Program-made: the position numbers and the translations under genes | Shown: piece after piece, positions 16,580-24,426 of the stretch | Layout of the letters: every line of letters starts with the position of its first letter | Numbering within the stretch: the first letter of the stretch is position 1 | NCBI GenBank assembly: GCA_026994195.1 | Contig: JALWRH010000105.1 | Span: forward strand, 1 to 41,453 | DNA length: 41,453 nt | Source of the DNA: Sedimenticola sp. | Lineage (GTDB): Bacteria; Pseudomonadota; Gammaproteobacteria; Chromatiales; Chromatiaceae | Reading direction: 5' to 3' | The notes under the pieces: generated by a model | Told to the model about the DNA's origin: nothing | The model's input: the letters and a program-made list of their open reading frames with translations, nothing else | Database searches by the model: none

Positions 16580-17632
16580 ATGAAACGCGATACCTTGCTA
16601 TCCATGTTGCATGACATGCTGCTGGCGCGCGCCTTTGAGGAACGGGCCGCGCAGGAATATACAAAAGGCAATATCGCCGGTTTCCTGCACCTCTATCCCG
16701 GGGAAGAAGCCGTTGCTGTAGGCGTACTTCATGGGGCAGAACCCAATGACTATATTGTCAGTACCTACCGGGAGCATGTCCATGCCCTGGTGCGTGGTGT
16801 GCCGGCAGAGAAAGTCATGGCTGAATTGTTTGGCAGGCGTGACGGATGCAGTGGCGGCATGGGCGGTTCCATGCACTTGTTCGACCACGAACGGCGCTTC
16901 ATGGGAGGCTATGGCATCGTCGGGGAGACCTACCCCGTAGCCATTGGCATTGGCTACAGCATAGCCATGCAGGAACTGCCAGAAGCCGTCATCTGTTTCT
17001 TCGGTGATGGCGCGGTTAATCAGGGCACTTTTCATGAATCACTCAATATGGCGGCCTTATGGAAACTGCCGGTATTGTTCGTATGTGAAAACAACCGCTA
17101 CCAGATCGGTACAGAGATCCATCGTCATTCCGCGGTAACCGAAGTATACAAACGCGCTTGCGGCTATCGTATTCCCAGTGAAAAGGTGAACGGCATGGAC
17201 GTGCTGGCCGTGCATCAGGCCACTCTGTCAGCCCTGCAAAGAATCCGGGAAGGAACCGGCCCACAGTTTCTGGAAGTGGAGACCTATCGATTCCGCGGCC
17301 ATTCCATGTCCGACCCGGGAAGTTACCGGCCCAATGTTGAAGTACAGGCTTTCAAGGATGAGGACCCCGTTACCGTGGTTCTCGAAGAGAGCATTCCAAA
17401 CTACCCCACCGAAAGCCAGCTCGACGCCCTGGGCAGAGACAACATCGCCCATCTGACCGGCCACATGCGCCGGGAAGGTTATCTGGAAATGGAAGATGTT
17501 GCGCACATGAAAGACGAAATCGCCAGGCTTGTAGACAGCGCCGTAAATTTTGCCCTCAACAGCCCCGAGCCGGACATGCAGGATGCTTGGCAGGCCCTGA
17601 ATTGCAATCGTGGTCAGGAGGTAGTGATCTGA
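16580..17632 (+). CDS. pdhA: Pyruvate dehydrogenase E1 component, alpha subunit
   Basis: With E1 beta it decarboxylates pyruvate and reductively acetylates the lipoyl domain of E2. The 350-residue protein starts MKRDTLLSMLHDMLLARAFE at ATG 16580, with AGG 8 bases upstream. It has GFLHLYPGEEAVAVGV, YIVSTYREHVHALVRGVP, GGMGGSMHLFD and the TPP-binding pattern GDGAVNQGTFHESLN with VCENN about 25 residues on. YRFRGHSMSDPGSYR is the phosphorylation-loop equivalent. This heterotetrameric type differs from the single-chain AceE of E. coli. Its stop overlaps the E1 beta start by one base. A 2-oxoacid specificity other than pyruvate is possible, but the context favours pyruvate. Confidence 0.94.
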   Translation: MKRDTLLSMLHDMLLARAFEERAAQEYTKGNIAGFLHLYPGEEAVAVGVLHGAEPNDYIVSTYREHVHALVRGVPAEKVMAELFGRRDGCSGGMGGSMHLFDHERRFMGGYGIVGETYPVAIGIGYSIAMQELPEAVICFFGDGAVNQGTFHESLNMAALWKLPVLFVCENNRYQIGTEIHRHSAVTEVYKRACGYRIPSEKVNGMDVLAVHQATLSALQRIREGTGPQFLEVETYRFRGHSMSDPGSYRPNVEVQAFKDEDPVTVVLEESIPNYPTESQLDALGRDNIAHLTGHMRREGYLEMEDVAHMKDEIARLVDSAVNFALNSPEPDMQDAWQALNCNRGQEVVI

Positions 17633-18624
17633 TGAGCGAAGAAACCCCCGTATGGAAAGCGCTCAACCTGGCTATGGATGCTGAAATGTCCGATGATGAC
17701 AGCGTTTTCACCCTGGGAGAAGATGTGGGCCTCTATGGCGGCAGTTACCGGGTGACTCAGGACTTGTACGCACGCTACGGCGAATGGCGCGTTCGTGACA
17801 CCCCGATCTCTGAAGGCAGTTTCACCGGCCTGGCGGTCGGCGCCGCCATGGTGGGCATGCGTCCAGTTGTTGAGATCATGACTGTCAACTTTGCTCTTCT
17901 TGCCCTGGATGCCATCATCAACATGGCGGCAAAGATTCCTTTCATGTCAGGTGGACAGTTTCCCATGCCACTGGTGGTACGCATGCCCGGAGGCGTTGCC
18001 AAGCAGCTTGCTGCCCAGCACTCGCAGCGCCTGGAACATACTCTGATGAATGTGCCAGGCCTGCGTATTGCTGTACCTGCCACGCCACAAGATGCCTGGT
18101 GGCAATTGCGCCAGGCAATACGCAGCGACGAGCCAATCGTGTTTCTTGAGCATGAACTGCTGTATTTCAGTAAAGGGACGCTGGACACCAAGCTACCGCC
18201 ACCCCCCATGCATCGAGCCACCGTGCGCCGACCGGGCAATGATCTAACCATCATCAGTTACTCGCACATGGCCAAGCTGTCCCTGAAAGCCGCTGAACGA
18301 CTCTCCGCCGAAGGCATGGATATCGAGGTCATCGATCTTCGCAGCCTGCGCCCTATCGACTGGGACAGCTGTGCCGCTTCTGTTGAAAAAACACACCATC
18401 TGCTGGTGGTGGAAGAGGACTGCGGCTTTGCCGGAGCAGGCGCCGAGATTGTTGCCACCCTGACTGAGCGCTGTTTCCATTTCCTCGATGCACCTGCCCA
18501 GCGGCTTGCCGGCCTGGATATGCCAACCCCTTACAACGGCACTCTGGAAACTGCGAGCATTCCCACCACTGCATCCATCGCGGACGCTGCAAGGCAAATG
18601 CTCCTGCCGGGAGAAATCTCATGA
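17632..18624 (+). CDS. pdhB: Pyruvate dehydrogenase E1 component, beta subunit
   Basis: This is the partner of E1 alpha. The 330-residue protein starts MSEETPVWKALNLAMDAEMS at ATG 17632, with AGGAGGT 9 bases before it, the strongest ribosome site in the operon. Motifs include FTLGEDVGLYGGSYRVTQ, RVRDTPISEGSFTGLAVGAA and PLVVRMPGGVAKQLAAQHSQ in the pyrimidine-binding domain. The C-terminal transketolase domain has IEVIDLRSLRPIDWD and LLVVEEDCGFAGAGAEI. It overlaps pdhA by one base and pdhC by four. The length is standard for the family. Confidence 0.95.
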   Translation: MSEETPVWKALNLAMDAEMSDDDSVFTLGEDVGLYGGSYRVTQDLYARYGEWRVRDTPISEGSFTGLAVGAAMVGMRPVVEIMTVNFALLALDAIINMAAKIPFMSGGQFPMPLVVRMPGGVAKQLAAQHSQRLEHTLMNVPGLRIAVPATPQDAWWQLRQAIRSDEPIVFLEHELLYFSKGTLDTKLPPPPMHRATVRRPGNDLTIISYSHMAKLSLKAAERLSAEGMDIEVIDLRSLRPIDWDSCAASVEKTHHLLVVEEDCGFAGAGAEIVATLTERCFHFLDAPAQRLAGLDMPTPYNGTLETASIPTTASIADAARQMLLPGEIS

Positions 18625-19769
18625 AGAAAGAGCCCATTACCATGCCAGTGTTATCCGATACCATGGAGAGCGGTCACCTGATCAAATGGCTGAAACAGCC
18701 TGGTGACAGAGTGAAGAAAGGAGACATCCTGGCCGAAGCCGAGTCTGACAAAGCCATTATGGATGTTGAAGCTTTCTCAGACGGATATCTGACGGGCCCT
18801 CTGGCAAGTCCTGGCACTGACATACCCACGGGCACTGTCATCGGATACATCAGTGATGCGCCGGAGCATGCCGGGAATGAGACAGAACAGCAACCCTCCA
18901 TTCCAGCAACGACATCAACCAGCCAAAACAGCACCCAGCCGGCAACTCATCCATCTGCCGCCCCACCCCATGAACATGCCAGGCATAACACCAGGGACAT
19001 CAAGGCTTCCCCTTATGCAAGAGGATTGGCCCATGAACTGGGCGTGAACCTGGCAACCGTGCCACCCGGCCCACAGGGCATCATACAAGCCCCCCAGGTA
19101 GTTGCTGCCGCCATGCAAGGACCACAGCCGAATCTTGATGCAGGTCCCGGTTGGCGATTCAAAATGCTTTCCAGCATGCGCCGCGCTGTTGCGGACAACA
19201 TGTCGGCCACCGTAAATACCCCTACTTTCCGGATCAGCAGTGATTTACGTATGGATCTTCTGCGCCAGGCAGCAAAAAAGCGGGGGATGTCATTGACGCT
19301 GCTTCTCGCCAAAGCCCTGGCACTGACAGTAACCAAGCACCCTCTATTCAACGCCGTCTACACGCCCAATGGACTGGCATTGCGCCAACAGGTGAATGTG
19401 GGTATTGCCGCCGATGTTCCTGGAGGCTTGTTGACACCAGTATTGCACAACGCCGCAGAACGTCCCGTCCCGGAACTTGCCGAGGACTGGCGCATTCTCA
19501 AGAACAAACTCAAGCGGCAACGCCTGGCGCCCGAAGACTATGAAGGGGCCACCATCTATCTATCCAACCTCGGCATGTTCAAAGTGGTCAAGAGTTTTGA
19601 AGCCATCGTACCCCTGGGAGCCGCTGCCATACTGTCTGTGGGCGCCCAAAAGGATGGCGCAGCCAGCGGCACCCTCAGCTGCGATCATCGGGTGGTTTAT
19701 GGCGCAGATGCCGCCCGCTTTCTCGAGACGCTGACAGCCTTACTCAACAACCCCGGAGACTGGTCATGA
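18621..19769 (+). CDS. pdhC: Dihydrolipoamide acetyltransferase (PDH E2), single lipoyl domain, plastid/cyanobacteria-like active site
   Basis: E2 moves the acetyl group from lipoamide to CoA and forms the core of the complex. The 382-residue protein has one lipoyl domain (about 1-77, lipoyl lysine K44 in ESDKAIMDVEA), an Ala/Pro/Thr/His linker, an E3-binding domain (IKASPYARGLAHELGVNLA onwards) and the catalytic domain. The active-site signature reads LSCDHRVVYGADAARF, with H356 present but Y360 where most E2 proteins have Asp (DHRVVDG). The TAT codon is clear in the sequence. From memory, plastid and cyanobacterial E2 proteins carry HRVIYGAD, so this is probably functional and points to that branch. 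It overlaps both neighbours by four bases (ATGA). Confidence 0.93.
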   Translation: MKKEPITMPVLSDTMESGHLIKWLKQPGDRVKKGDILAEAESDKAIMDVEAFSDGYLTGPLASPGTDIPTGTVIGYISDAPEHAGNETEQQPSIPATTSTSQNSTQPATHPSAAPPHEHARHNTRDIKASPYARGLAHELGVNLATVPPGPQGIIQAPQVVAAAMQGPQPNLDAGPGWRFKMLSSMRRAVADNMSATVNTPTFRISSDLRMDLLRQAAKKRGMSLTLLLAKALALTVTKHPLFNAVYTPNGLALRQQVNVGIAADVPGGLLTPVLHNAAERPVPELAEDWRILKNKLKRQRLAPEDYEGATIYLSNLGMFKVVKSFEAIVPLGAAAILSVGAQKDGAASGTLSCDHRVVYGADAARFLETLTALLNNPGDWS

Positions 19770-21178
19770 TATTGGACAAATATGATTACCTGGTAATTGG
19801 CGGTGGTCCTGGTGGTACCCCGGTAGCATCAGCCCTTGCACAGGCAGGCAAGCAGGTATTGCTGGTTGAGAAAGGTGCCGGCCTTGGCGGCACCTGCCTT
19901 TTTGAAGGCTGTATCCCGTCAAAGATATTCAGAGAGTCGGCCCGCCGCCTCAGAGAACTCCGGGAATCCGACGACTTTGGTTTGTGCCTGCCCAGCAGAG
20001 ATGTACATATCGACTGGAGTGCCATTCAGGAACGGAAACAGTCCATCCTGCACTTGCGCAGCATCGGCGCCATGCAGCGGATACGGCAGAATCCTTCTCT
20101 GGATGTCGTCTTGGGAAGCGCCATGTTTCTGAACAGTACACATGCACGTATCACCCCGGTTTCAGACGGTCCTGTGGACATCGAGTTCCGTGAGGCTGTT
20201 ATCGCAACAGGCTCGCAGCCTGTTCGCCCTCCCATCCGCGGTGTGGACAATCCTCATGTGCTGGACAGTGGACAAATCCTGGACATCAATCATATCCCCA
20301 AGAGACTCGCCATCATCGGCGCTGGCCCTATCGGAGTGGAACTCAGTCAGATATTCAACACATTTGGCAGTGAAGTGACCCTGTACGAGGCCGGTCCCCG
20401 TATCCTGTCTCCTGTGGACCAGGATTTGGCAGAATACCTGCAGCAGAAAATGTCAGATGATGGCATCGAAGTCATTACAAACTGCCATATCAAATGCATT
20501 TCCCGAACCGGCAGCGGTGTATTTGTCGAATACCTGTCCAATGGCAATCCCTCTGCACATCGTTATACGGACACCGTTCTACTGGTCACCGGCAGGCAAC
20601 CCAACACAGAAGGACTGGGCCTGGAAAACACTGCTGTCAAACAAACCCCTCACGGCATCCAGGTGAACAGCCACCTACAGACCAACGAAAGCAATATCTT
20701 CGCCCTGGGTGATGTCATTGGACAACCCATGTTTGCCCACTGGGCCACAGCCCAGGCTCTGGCGTTGGCAAAAAACCTGTTGAACCAGCCCAGTCCCTTT
20801 CCTGTTACCGAGAACAATACCGCAGTTATCTTCAGCGAGCCTGAACTGGGCATGGCCGGTCTCACAGAAACACAGGCACAATCCCGCGACATCGACTATG
20901 CGGTTGCCCGTTACCATTTCAAGCAAGACGCCCGCGCCCAGATCGCCAACCAGGCCAGGGGACAACTCAAGATTCTATACACGAGAGACAAGCACCGGAT
21001 CATTGGCCTCCATGCACTGGTGGAGGGGGCGGGAGACCTCATGGGCGAAGCCGCCCTGGCTATTGCACAAGGCACGACACTGGAAGAACTGGCCAGCGCC
21101 ATCCATCCCCACCCGACCCTTACAGAATCTTTTGCGGCAGCAGCCCGCGCTGCTTTGCAGGAAAACAGTTCAGGTTAG
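19766..21178 (+). CDS. lpdA: Dihydrolipoamide dehydrogenase (PDH E3)
   Basis: E3 reoxidises dihydrolipoamide with FAD and NAD+. The 470-residue protein has the FAD motif YLVIGGGPGGTPVASALAQA, the redox disulfide C44/C49 in GGTCLFEGCIPSK, the NAD-binding motif LAIIGAGPIGVELSQIF, IFALGDVIGQPMFAHWATAQ and the C-terminal catalytic HPHPTLTESF. It starts four bases before the pdhC stop and ends the operon. The 79 bases after it hold a small hairpin around GTGTC/GACAC (21196-21213) without a T tract. Context makes it the E3 of this complex. Confidence 0.95.
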   Translation: MILDKYDYLVIGGGPGGTPVASALAQAGKQVLLVEKGAGLGGTCLFEGCIPSKIFRESARRLRELRESDDFGLCLPSRDVHIDWSAIQERKQSILHLRSIGAMQRIRQNPSLDVVLGSAMFLNSTHARITPVSDGPVDIEFREAVIATGSQPVRPPIRGVDNPHVLDSGQILDINHIPKRLAIIGAGPIGVELSQIFNTFGSEVTLYEAGPRILSPVDQDLAEYLQQKMSDDGIEVITNCHIKCISRTGSGVFVEYLSNGNPSAHRYTDTVLLVTGRQPNTEGLGLENTAVKQTPHGIQVNSHLQTNESNIFALGDVIGQPMFAHWATAQALALAKNLLNQPSPFPVTENNTAVIFSEPELGMAGLTETQAQSRDIDYAVARYHFKQDARAQIANQARGQLKILYTRDKHRIIGLHALVEGAGDLMGEAALAIAQGTTLEELASAIHPHPTLTESFAAAARAALQENSSG

Positions 21179-21257
21179 CCCGTAATATACACGCGGTGTC
21201 AACCTGCGGACACTGGGCTATTCCGCCCTACCCTCTGCAATACTGTTGCTCACGGAG

Positions 21258-21599
21258 CTACTGTGGCAGAAACTCATCGATGGCATCAAGCAAGGGAGTC
21301 ATATACATGTAAGCCGGTCCACCGTGCATGATCACAGCCATGAAACCCGCTTCCACGATCTCGTCCCGGGTCGCTCCGGCTCGCACCACCTGCTCGACAT
21401 GGAAGGCTATACACCATTCACACTGCGCAGCTACCGCCAGAGCCACATTGATCAGCTCTTTCTCCTTTATGCCCAACGCCTTTCCGGATTCAGCCTTTTG
21501 CAAGAAACCCAGAAACGCATCGGTTTCCATAGGATAGTCCTTTCGAAGCTGTTCGGTCAGCGTCTTTATTTCTTCCATTTTTCTATGCATCTTCTCCAT
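21258..21599 (-). CDS. AhpD-like / carboxymuconolactone decarboxylase family protein
   Basis: The protein is 113 residues from ATG 21599, preceded by GAGGTG 7 bases upstream. An upstream in-frame start at 21623 lies across that ribosome site. The hallmark is QCEWCIAFHVEQVVRAGATR, with C60, C63 and H67 as in the AhpD thiol-disulfide active site. Family members are alkylhydroperoxidase-type reductases or proton-relay enzymes and often use the CxxC pair in peroxide defence. The true substrate is unknown. It lies 102 bases downstream of the HdeD-like gene on the same strand, so the two probably share the divergent palindromic promoter. Confidence 0.88.
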   Translation of the reverse strand: MEKMHRKMEEIKTLTEQLRKDYPMETDAFLGFLQKAESGKALGIKEKELINVALAVAAQCEWCIAFHVEQVVRAGATRDEIVEAGFMAVIMHGGPAYMYMTPLLDAIDEFLPQ

Positions 21600-21701
21600 A
21601 GTCTTGCACCTCACTGCAATCAAAGAAGTGTTGATGAAAAAGAAAGGCAGAGGCCGATCCTACACCTCCAGATGGGGCTCCACCTTTCTTGTGTGGCTTA
21701 C

Positions 21702-22274
21702 TCAGGACGCAGCATGTCGTTGAGCCCACCCGATATAGACAAGCACGACACCATCAAAGAACAGGCTGATAGCCACATACAGACCAACAAGAAACATGGA
21801 CGTAGCAGGCCAACCGATCAGAAACAGCATCGCCAGCAACAGGGACAAAATCCCATTGAACATCATCCAGCCCCAACCTCGTGCTGGGCGCAAAGATGAA
21901 GCCAGGGAGAAACTGCCAAAGGCATCCAACAACAGGTACACCGCCAACAGCAGGCCTACGGCGGCAATGCCACTAAGTGGGTAGAACAACATGAATCCAC
22001 CAGTAACCAGAAGCAAAACCGGCTTCAGCCAGTCACCCCAATTCCTGAGGCTGTACTTGAACGAATGGGACAGCCAGAATATGCCGCCCACCAGAAACAG
22101 GCTGGCGATGAAAATGCTGGTTTCCAGGGACATCAGCCCCGGAAGTACCATGCCTACACTGCCAAGTATTATCAATAAAAATCCTACAATGATGGAATAG
22201 CGGCCAAAGCGCTTGTTCAGTTGCTCGGCTACGGCTCCGGCACCTCCGTCCAAAGCATTTATAGGTTCTTGCAT
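21702..22274 (-). CDS. HdeD/DUF308-family membrane protein
   Basis: The 190-residue protein has a short hydrophilic N-terminus and about six membrane helices in paired repeats (YSIIVGFLLIILGSVGMVLP, TSIFIASLFLVGGIFWLSHS, KPVLLLVTGGFMLFYPLSG, AAVGLLLAVYLLLDAFGSF and so on), with the RPARGWGWMMFNGILSLLLA segment typical of HdeD. HdeD in E. coli supports acid resistance at high cell density. The role here is presumed to be membrane stress. GAGGAG lies 6 bases before the ATG. It is divergent from the TSUP transporter and shares the regulon palindrome at 22363 with it. Confidence 0.88.
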   Translation of the reverse strand: MQEPINALDGGAGAVAEQLNKRFGRYSIIVGFLLIILGSVGMVLPGLMSLETSIFIASLFLVGGIFWLSHSFKYSLRNWGDWLKPVLLLVTGGFMLFYPLSGIAAVGLLLAVYLLLDAFGSFSLASSLRPARGWGWMMFNGILSLLLAMLFLIGWPATSMFLVGLYVAISLFFDGVVLVYIGWAQRHAAS

Positions 22275-22335
22275 GTCTGTTCTCCTCTAGAATAGTTTTA
22301 CTGTTATGAAAATGGTTGCTCTTCATACTTTTTCA

Positions 22336-22405
22336 AGTATGCCTAAAACTGTTGATATTGCCTGTCACATGAATGACAGGCTTTGAAAGCGCTAGCAGTT
22401 ACATT
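22336..22405. promoter_or_regulatory. Regulon site 4: dual divergent promoter of hdeD-like and TSUP genes
   Basis: The core TGTCA-CATGAA-TGACA spans 22363-22378 inside CCTGTCA...TGACAGG, with centre 22370.5. On the plus strand TACATT (22400-22405, 4/6) and on the minus strand CATACT (22341-22336, 4/6) sit at the same distance from the centre. Both predict starts with the dyad at about -41.5. A 6-base inverted repeat ATACTT/AAGTAT (22325-22340) overlaps the leftward -10. One dimer could not activate both directions at the same moment by simple class II contacts, so orientation choice or competition is possible. Confidence 0.72.
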
Positions 22406-22435
22406 TTCATTCCCATACCACGATAATTCGGTTCC

Positions 22436-23230
22436 ATGTCTGAAACCTCCCACCAAGCTGTTCATCACCTGTACGCCAAGTCTTTGGTGATTGGCATCAT
22501 CGCCGGCATCGGCGGAGGACTGGTCAGCCTGGGTGGTGGAACCCTGGTCATCCCCATGCTCATGGGCTGGATGAAGATGACACCTGTTGCTGCACGAGGC
22601 ACTGCCATGGCCGTAAGCCTGTTTACTGCCAGCATGGGCGCATTCATGTACGGCAAGAGCAATATGCTGGATCTGCCAGTGGCAGTCTGGGTTGCCATCC
22701 CTTCGCTGGTAGTGGCCCCACTGGCTGCAAATTGGTCTGAAAACTGGCCAGCCACACGACTGAAAAGAGGCTTTGGCCTGGCAGTCATCCTGGGCGGCCT
22801 GCTCGTCATGTTCAGAGACGAAGCGGGCATTTCCCTACATATCAATGGCCAGTGGGAGATCCCCTTTCTACTGATGGTCGGCCTGTTTGAAGGACTGGTT
22901 GCTGGCGTGATTGGAATCAGTGGTGGCCCGGTTCTTGCGCCTCTCTTCGTGCTGGGCATGGGCATGCCACAACAACTCGCCCAGGGATGCTCCCTTGCTG
23001 CCAGACTGCCGGCTGTTGGGACGGGCACCTGGGAAAACTGGAAACTGGGAAACATCCAAATGCGCTGGATCCCCGGACTGGCCCTGGGGGGAATGGCTGG
23101 CGCCTGGGCTGGAAGCAGGACAGCGCTGTGGCTGCCCGAACACGGGTTGAGGGTGCTTTTTGCGGTTCTGTTGATCACCCTGGGTGGTCATTACCTGACA
23201 ACTTCCACCCATCACATCCGGCATAGCTGA
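22436..23230 (+). CDS. TSUP (TauE/SafE) family membrane transporter
   Basis: The 264-residue protein has seven to eight membrane helices and the TSUP hallmarks GIGGGLVSLGGGTLVIPMLM near the N-terminus and the repeated GLVAGVIGISGGPVLAPLFV in the second half. The family exports or imports sulfite, sulfoacetate, thiosulfate or other organosulfur anions across the inner membrane. The substrate here cannot be read from sequence. The start MSETSHQAVHHLY follows no strong ribosome site. It is alone on its strand, divergent from hdeD, under the shared palindrome. Confidence 0.9.
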   Translation: MSETSHQAVHHLYAKSLVIGIIAGIGGGLVSLGGGTLVIPMLMGWMKMTPVAARGTAMAVSLFTASMGAFMYGKSNMLDLPVAVWVAIPSLVVAPLAANWSENWPATRLKRGFGLAVILGGLLVMFRDEAGISLHINGQWEIPFLLMVGLFEGLVAGVIGISGGPVLAPLFVLGMGMPQQLAQGCSLAARLPAVGTGTWENWKLGNIQMRWIPGLALGGMAGAWAGSRTALWLPEHGLRVLFAVLLITLGGHYLTTSTHHIRHS

Positions 23231-23308
23231 AAGATCCACTCAAGAAGCTCCGATGGATTCAGGGTAAGGCCAATGCAGGGTAAAAAGCTGAATATCGGGC
23301 TGTGAGCT

Positions 23309-24172
23309 CTATTGATCCGGCAGGCGCACGACCATCACATCACAGCGGGCATTGTGCACAACGGCAGCAGCCGTCGATCCCAGCAACCTGGCAATGCCGT
23401 GTTTTCCGTGGGAACCCACCACGATTAAATCCGCCTTCTGCGCCTCTGCATAAGACAGTATGGCACTGTTCGGTCCACCCCAGATCACCTCATGCTGTAC
23501 ATCCGGATAATCGAGCTCCCTGGCCAGCTTGTCCAGGAGCATTACGGCGCGATCATGCCTTTTCTGATCGAGTTCCACAAACTCCGCCGGATCATACATG
23601 GCCAGATCATTTCCCAGATCCGGGTAGAAAGTATTCTCCACAGCATGAATCAACGACAGCTTTGCTTTATAGTGATGAACCAACTCCAAAGCTCTTGCCA
23701 ATACCTTTTGGGAATGGGGCGTGAAATCCAGTGCCACCAGGATGTTTCGGTATGCATCCGGGGCTTCTTTCAGCAGTTCTTCCGTACTCGTTATTGCTGA
23801 CAGCTGGTCTTCATCTCCTTTTCTTAGCCAGTCCCAGGCGTCCTGAATACGGTTCTGGTAGAAAAAGCGTATCTTGGTGAGGGTAAAGGCATCTCCAATG
23901 GCTGACATCCATTTCTGCCAGGCTTTCTGGCCGACAATGGCTATGCGTACAAAGTCCTTATCATGTTCCATGCCAAACCGGAAGTCGTCCCATGCGGCCT
24001 TTGGCTCCCAGCCCTGAAAGTCCACCAACTCAATCATCAGTGAGATTGGGCCACAATCCTCTATCAGCTTCTGCAAACGCGGCAGAAACTGCTGATAGTC
24101 GGCATCGGTAAGCTTTCCTGATGCGCGGACAGCAAATATGTTTTTTTCAGAAACCGGTACAAACTCAATCAT
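23309..24172 (-). CDS. Fusion of SpoIIAA-like (STAS) domain and UspA universal stress domain
   Basis: The 287-residue protein starts MIEFVPVSEKNIFAVRASGK at ATG 24172, with GGGAGAG 4-10 bases before it. An upstream in-frame start at 24196 would put that site inside the gene. Residues 1 to about 125 match the SpoIIAA-like fold (KLTDADYQQFLPRLQKLIED, ISLMIELVDFQGW, RIAIVGQKAWQKWMS). Residues about 140-287 are UspA (NILVALDFTPHSQKVLARAL, DLIVVGSHGKHGIARLLGST), with the GxxG-N9-G(S/T) ATP-binding pattern intact. It is probably a cytoplasmic stress protein whose N-terminal domain binds a partner or lipid. It is divergent from the beta-CASP operon and shares regulon site 5. Confidence 0.88.
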   Translation of the reverse strand: MIEFVPVSEKNIFAVRASGKLTDADYQQFLPRLQKLIEDCGPISLMIELVDFQGWEPKAAWDDFRFGMEHDKDFVRIAIVGQKAWQKWMSAIGDAFTLTKIRFFYQNRIQDAWDWLRKGDEDQLSAITSTEELLKEAPDAYRNILVALDFTPHSQKVLARALELVHHYKAKLSLIHAVENTFYPDLGNDLAMYDPAEFVELDQKRHDRAVMLLDKLARELDYPDVQHEVIWGGPNSAILSYAEAQKADLIVVGSHGKHGIARLLGSTAAAVVHNARCDVMVVRLPDQ

Positions 24173-24217
24173 GATCACTCTCCCGTCAGCAGACAAATCT
24201 TTTTTGGCTATGCCGAT

Positions 24218-24286
24218 ATCTTACTGCTTGCTGAAGTTCTGCCTGTCATTCAGGTGACATGATCTTTTATCTGGATAACCTATACT
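24218..24286. promoter_or_regulatory. Regulon site 5: dual divergent promoter of the UspA fusion and the beta-CASP/aldolase operon
   Basis: The core TGTCA-TTCAGG-TGACA spans 24244-24259, with centre 24251.5. On the plus strand TATACT (24281-24286) is a 5/6 -10 predicting a start near 24293 with the dyad at -41.5. On the minus strand TAAGAT (24223-24218) sits 28.5 bases from the centre, the same hexamer at the same distance as in the PDH promoter. This is the best-formed site of the set. The remainder of the 254-base gap shows no other gene. Confidence 0.78.
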
Positions 24287-24426
24287 TTGAGCGTGACATT
24301 GACTCCAGGCGTGGATAAATGGAAGCGTTTTCTGTTTCTCCCCGCCTCCGGGAAAGGAAAGGCACTATTGACCCTCATGGGGACACAAACTGCAATTCCG
24401 GATTGGCCAACCAGAGGACAACAACG

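Noticed and set aside
21196-21213. TGTCA-ACCTGC-GGACA, a 9/10 match to the regulon palindrome after lpdA
   Set aside because: No gene starts downstream on the plus strand, and both flanking genes end toward it. It is more likely a small hairpin at the end of the PDH transcript.
21246-21899. A 217-residue open frame on the plus strand
   Set aside because: It lies opposite the AhpD-like and HdeD-like genes, which have clear family motifs and ribosome sites. Its translation is rich in His, Gln and Ser with no recognisable pattern.
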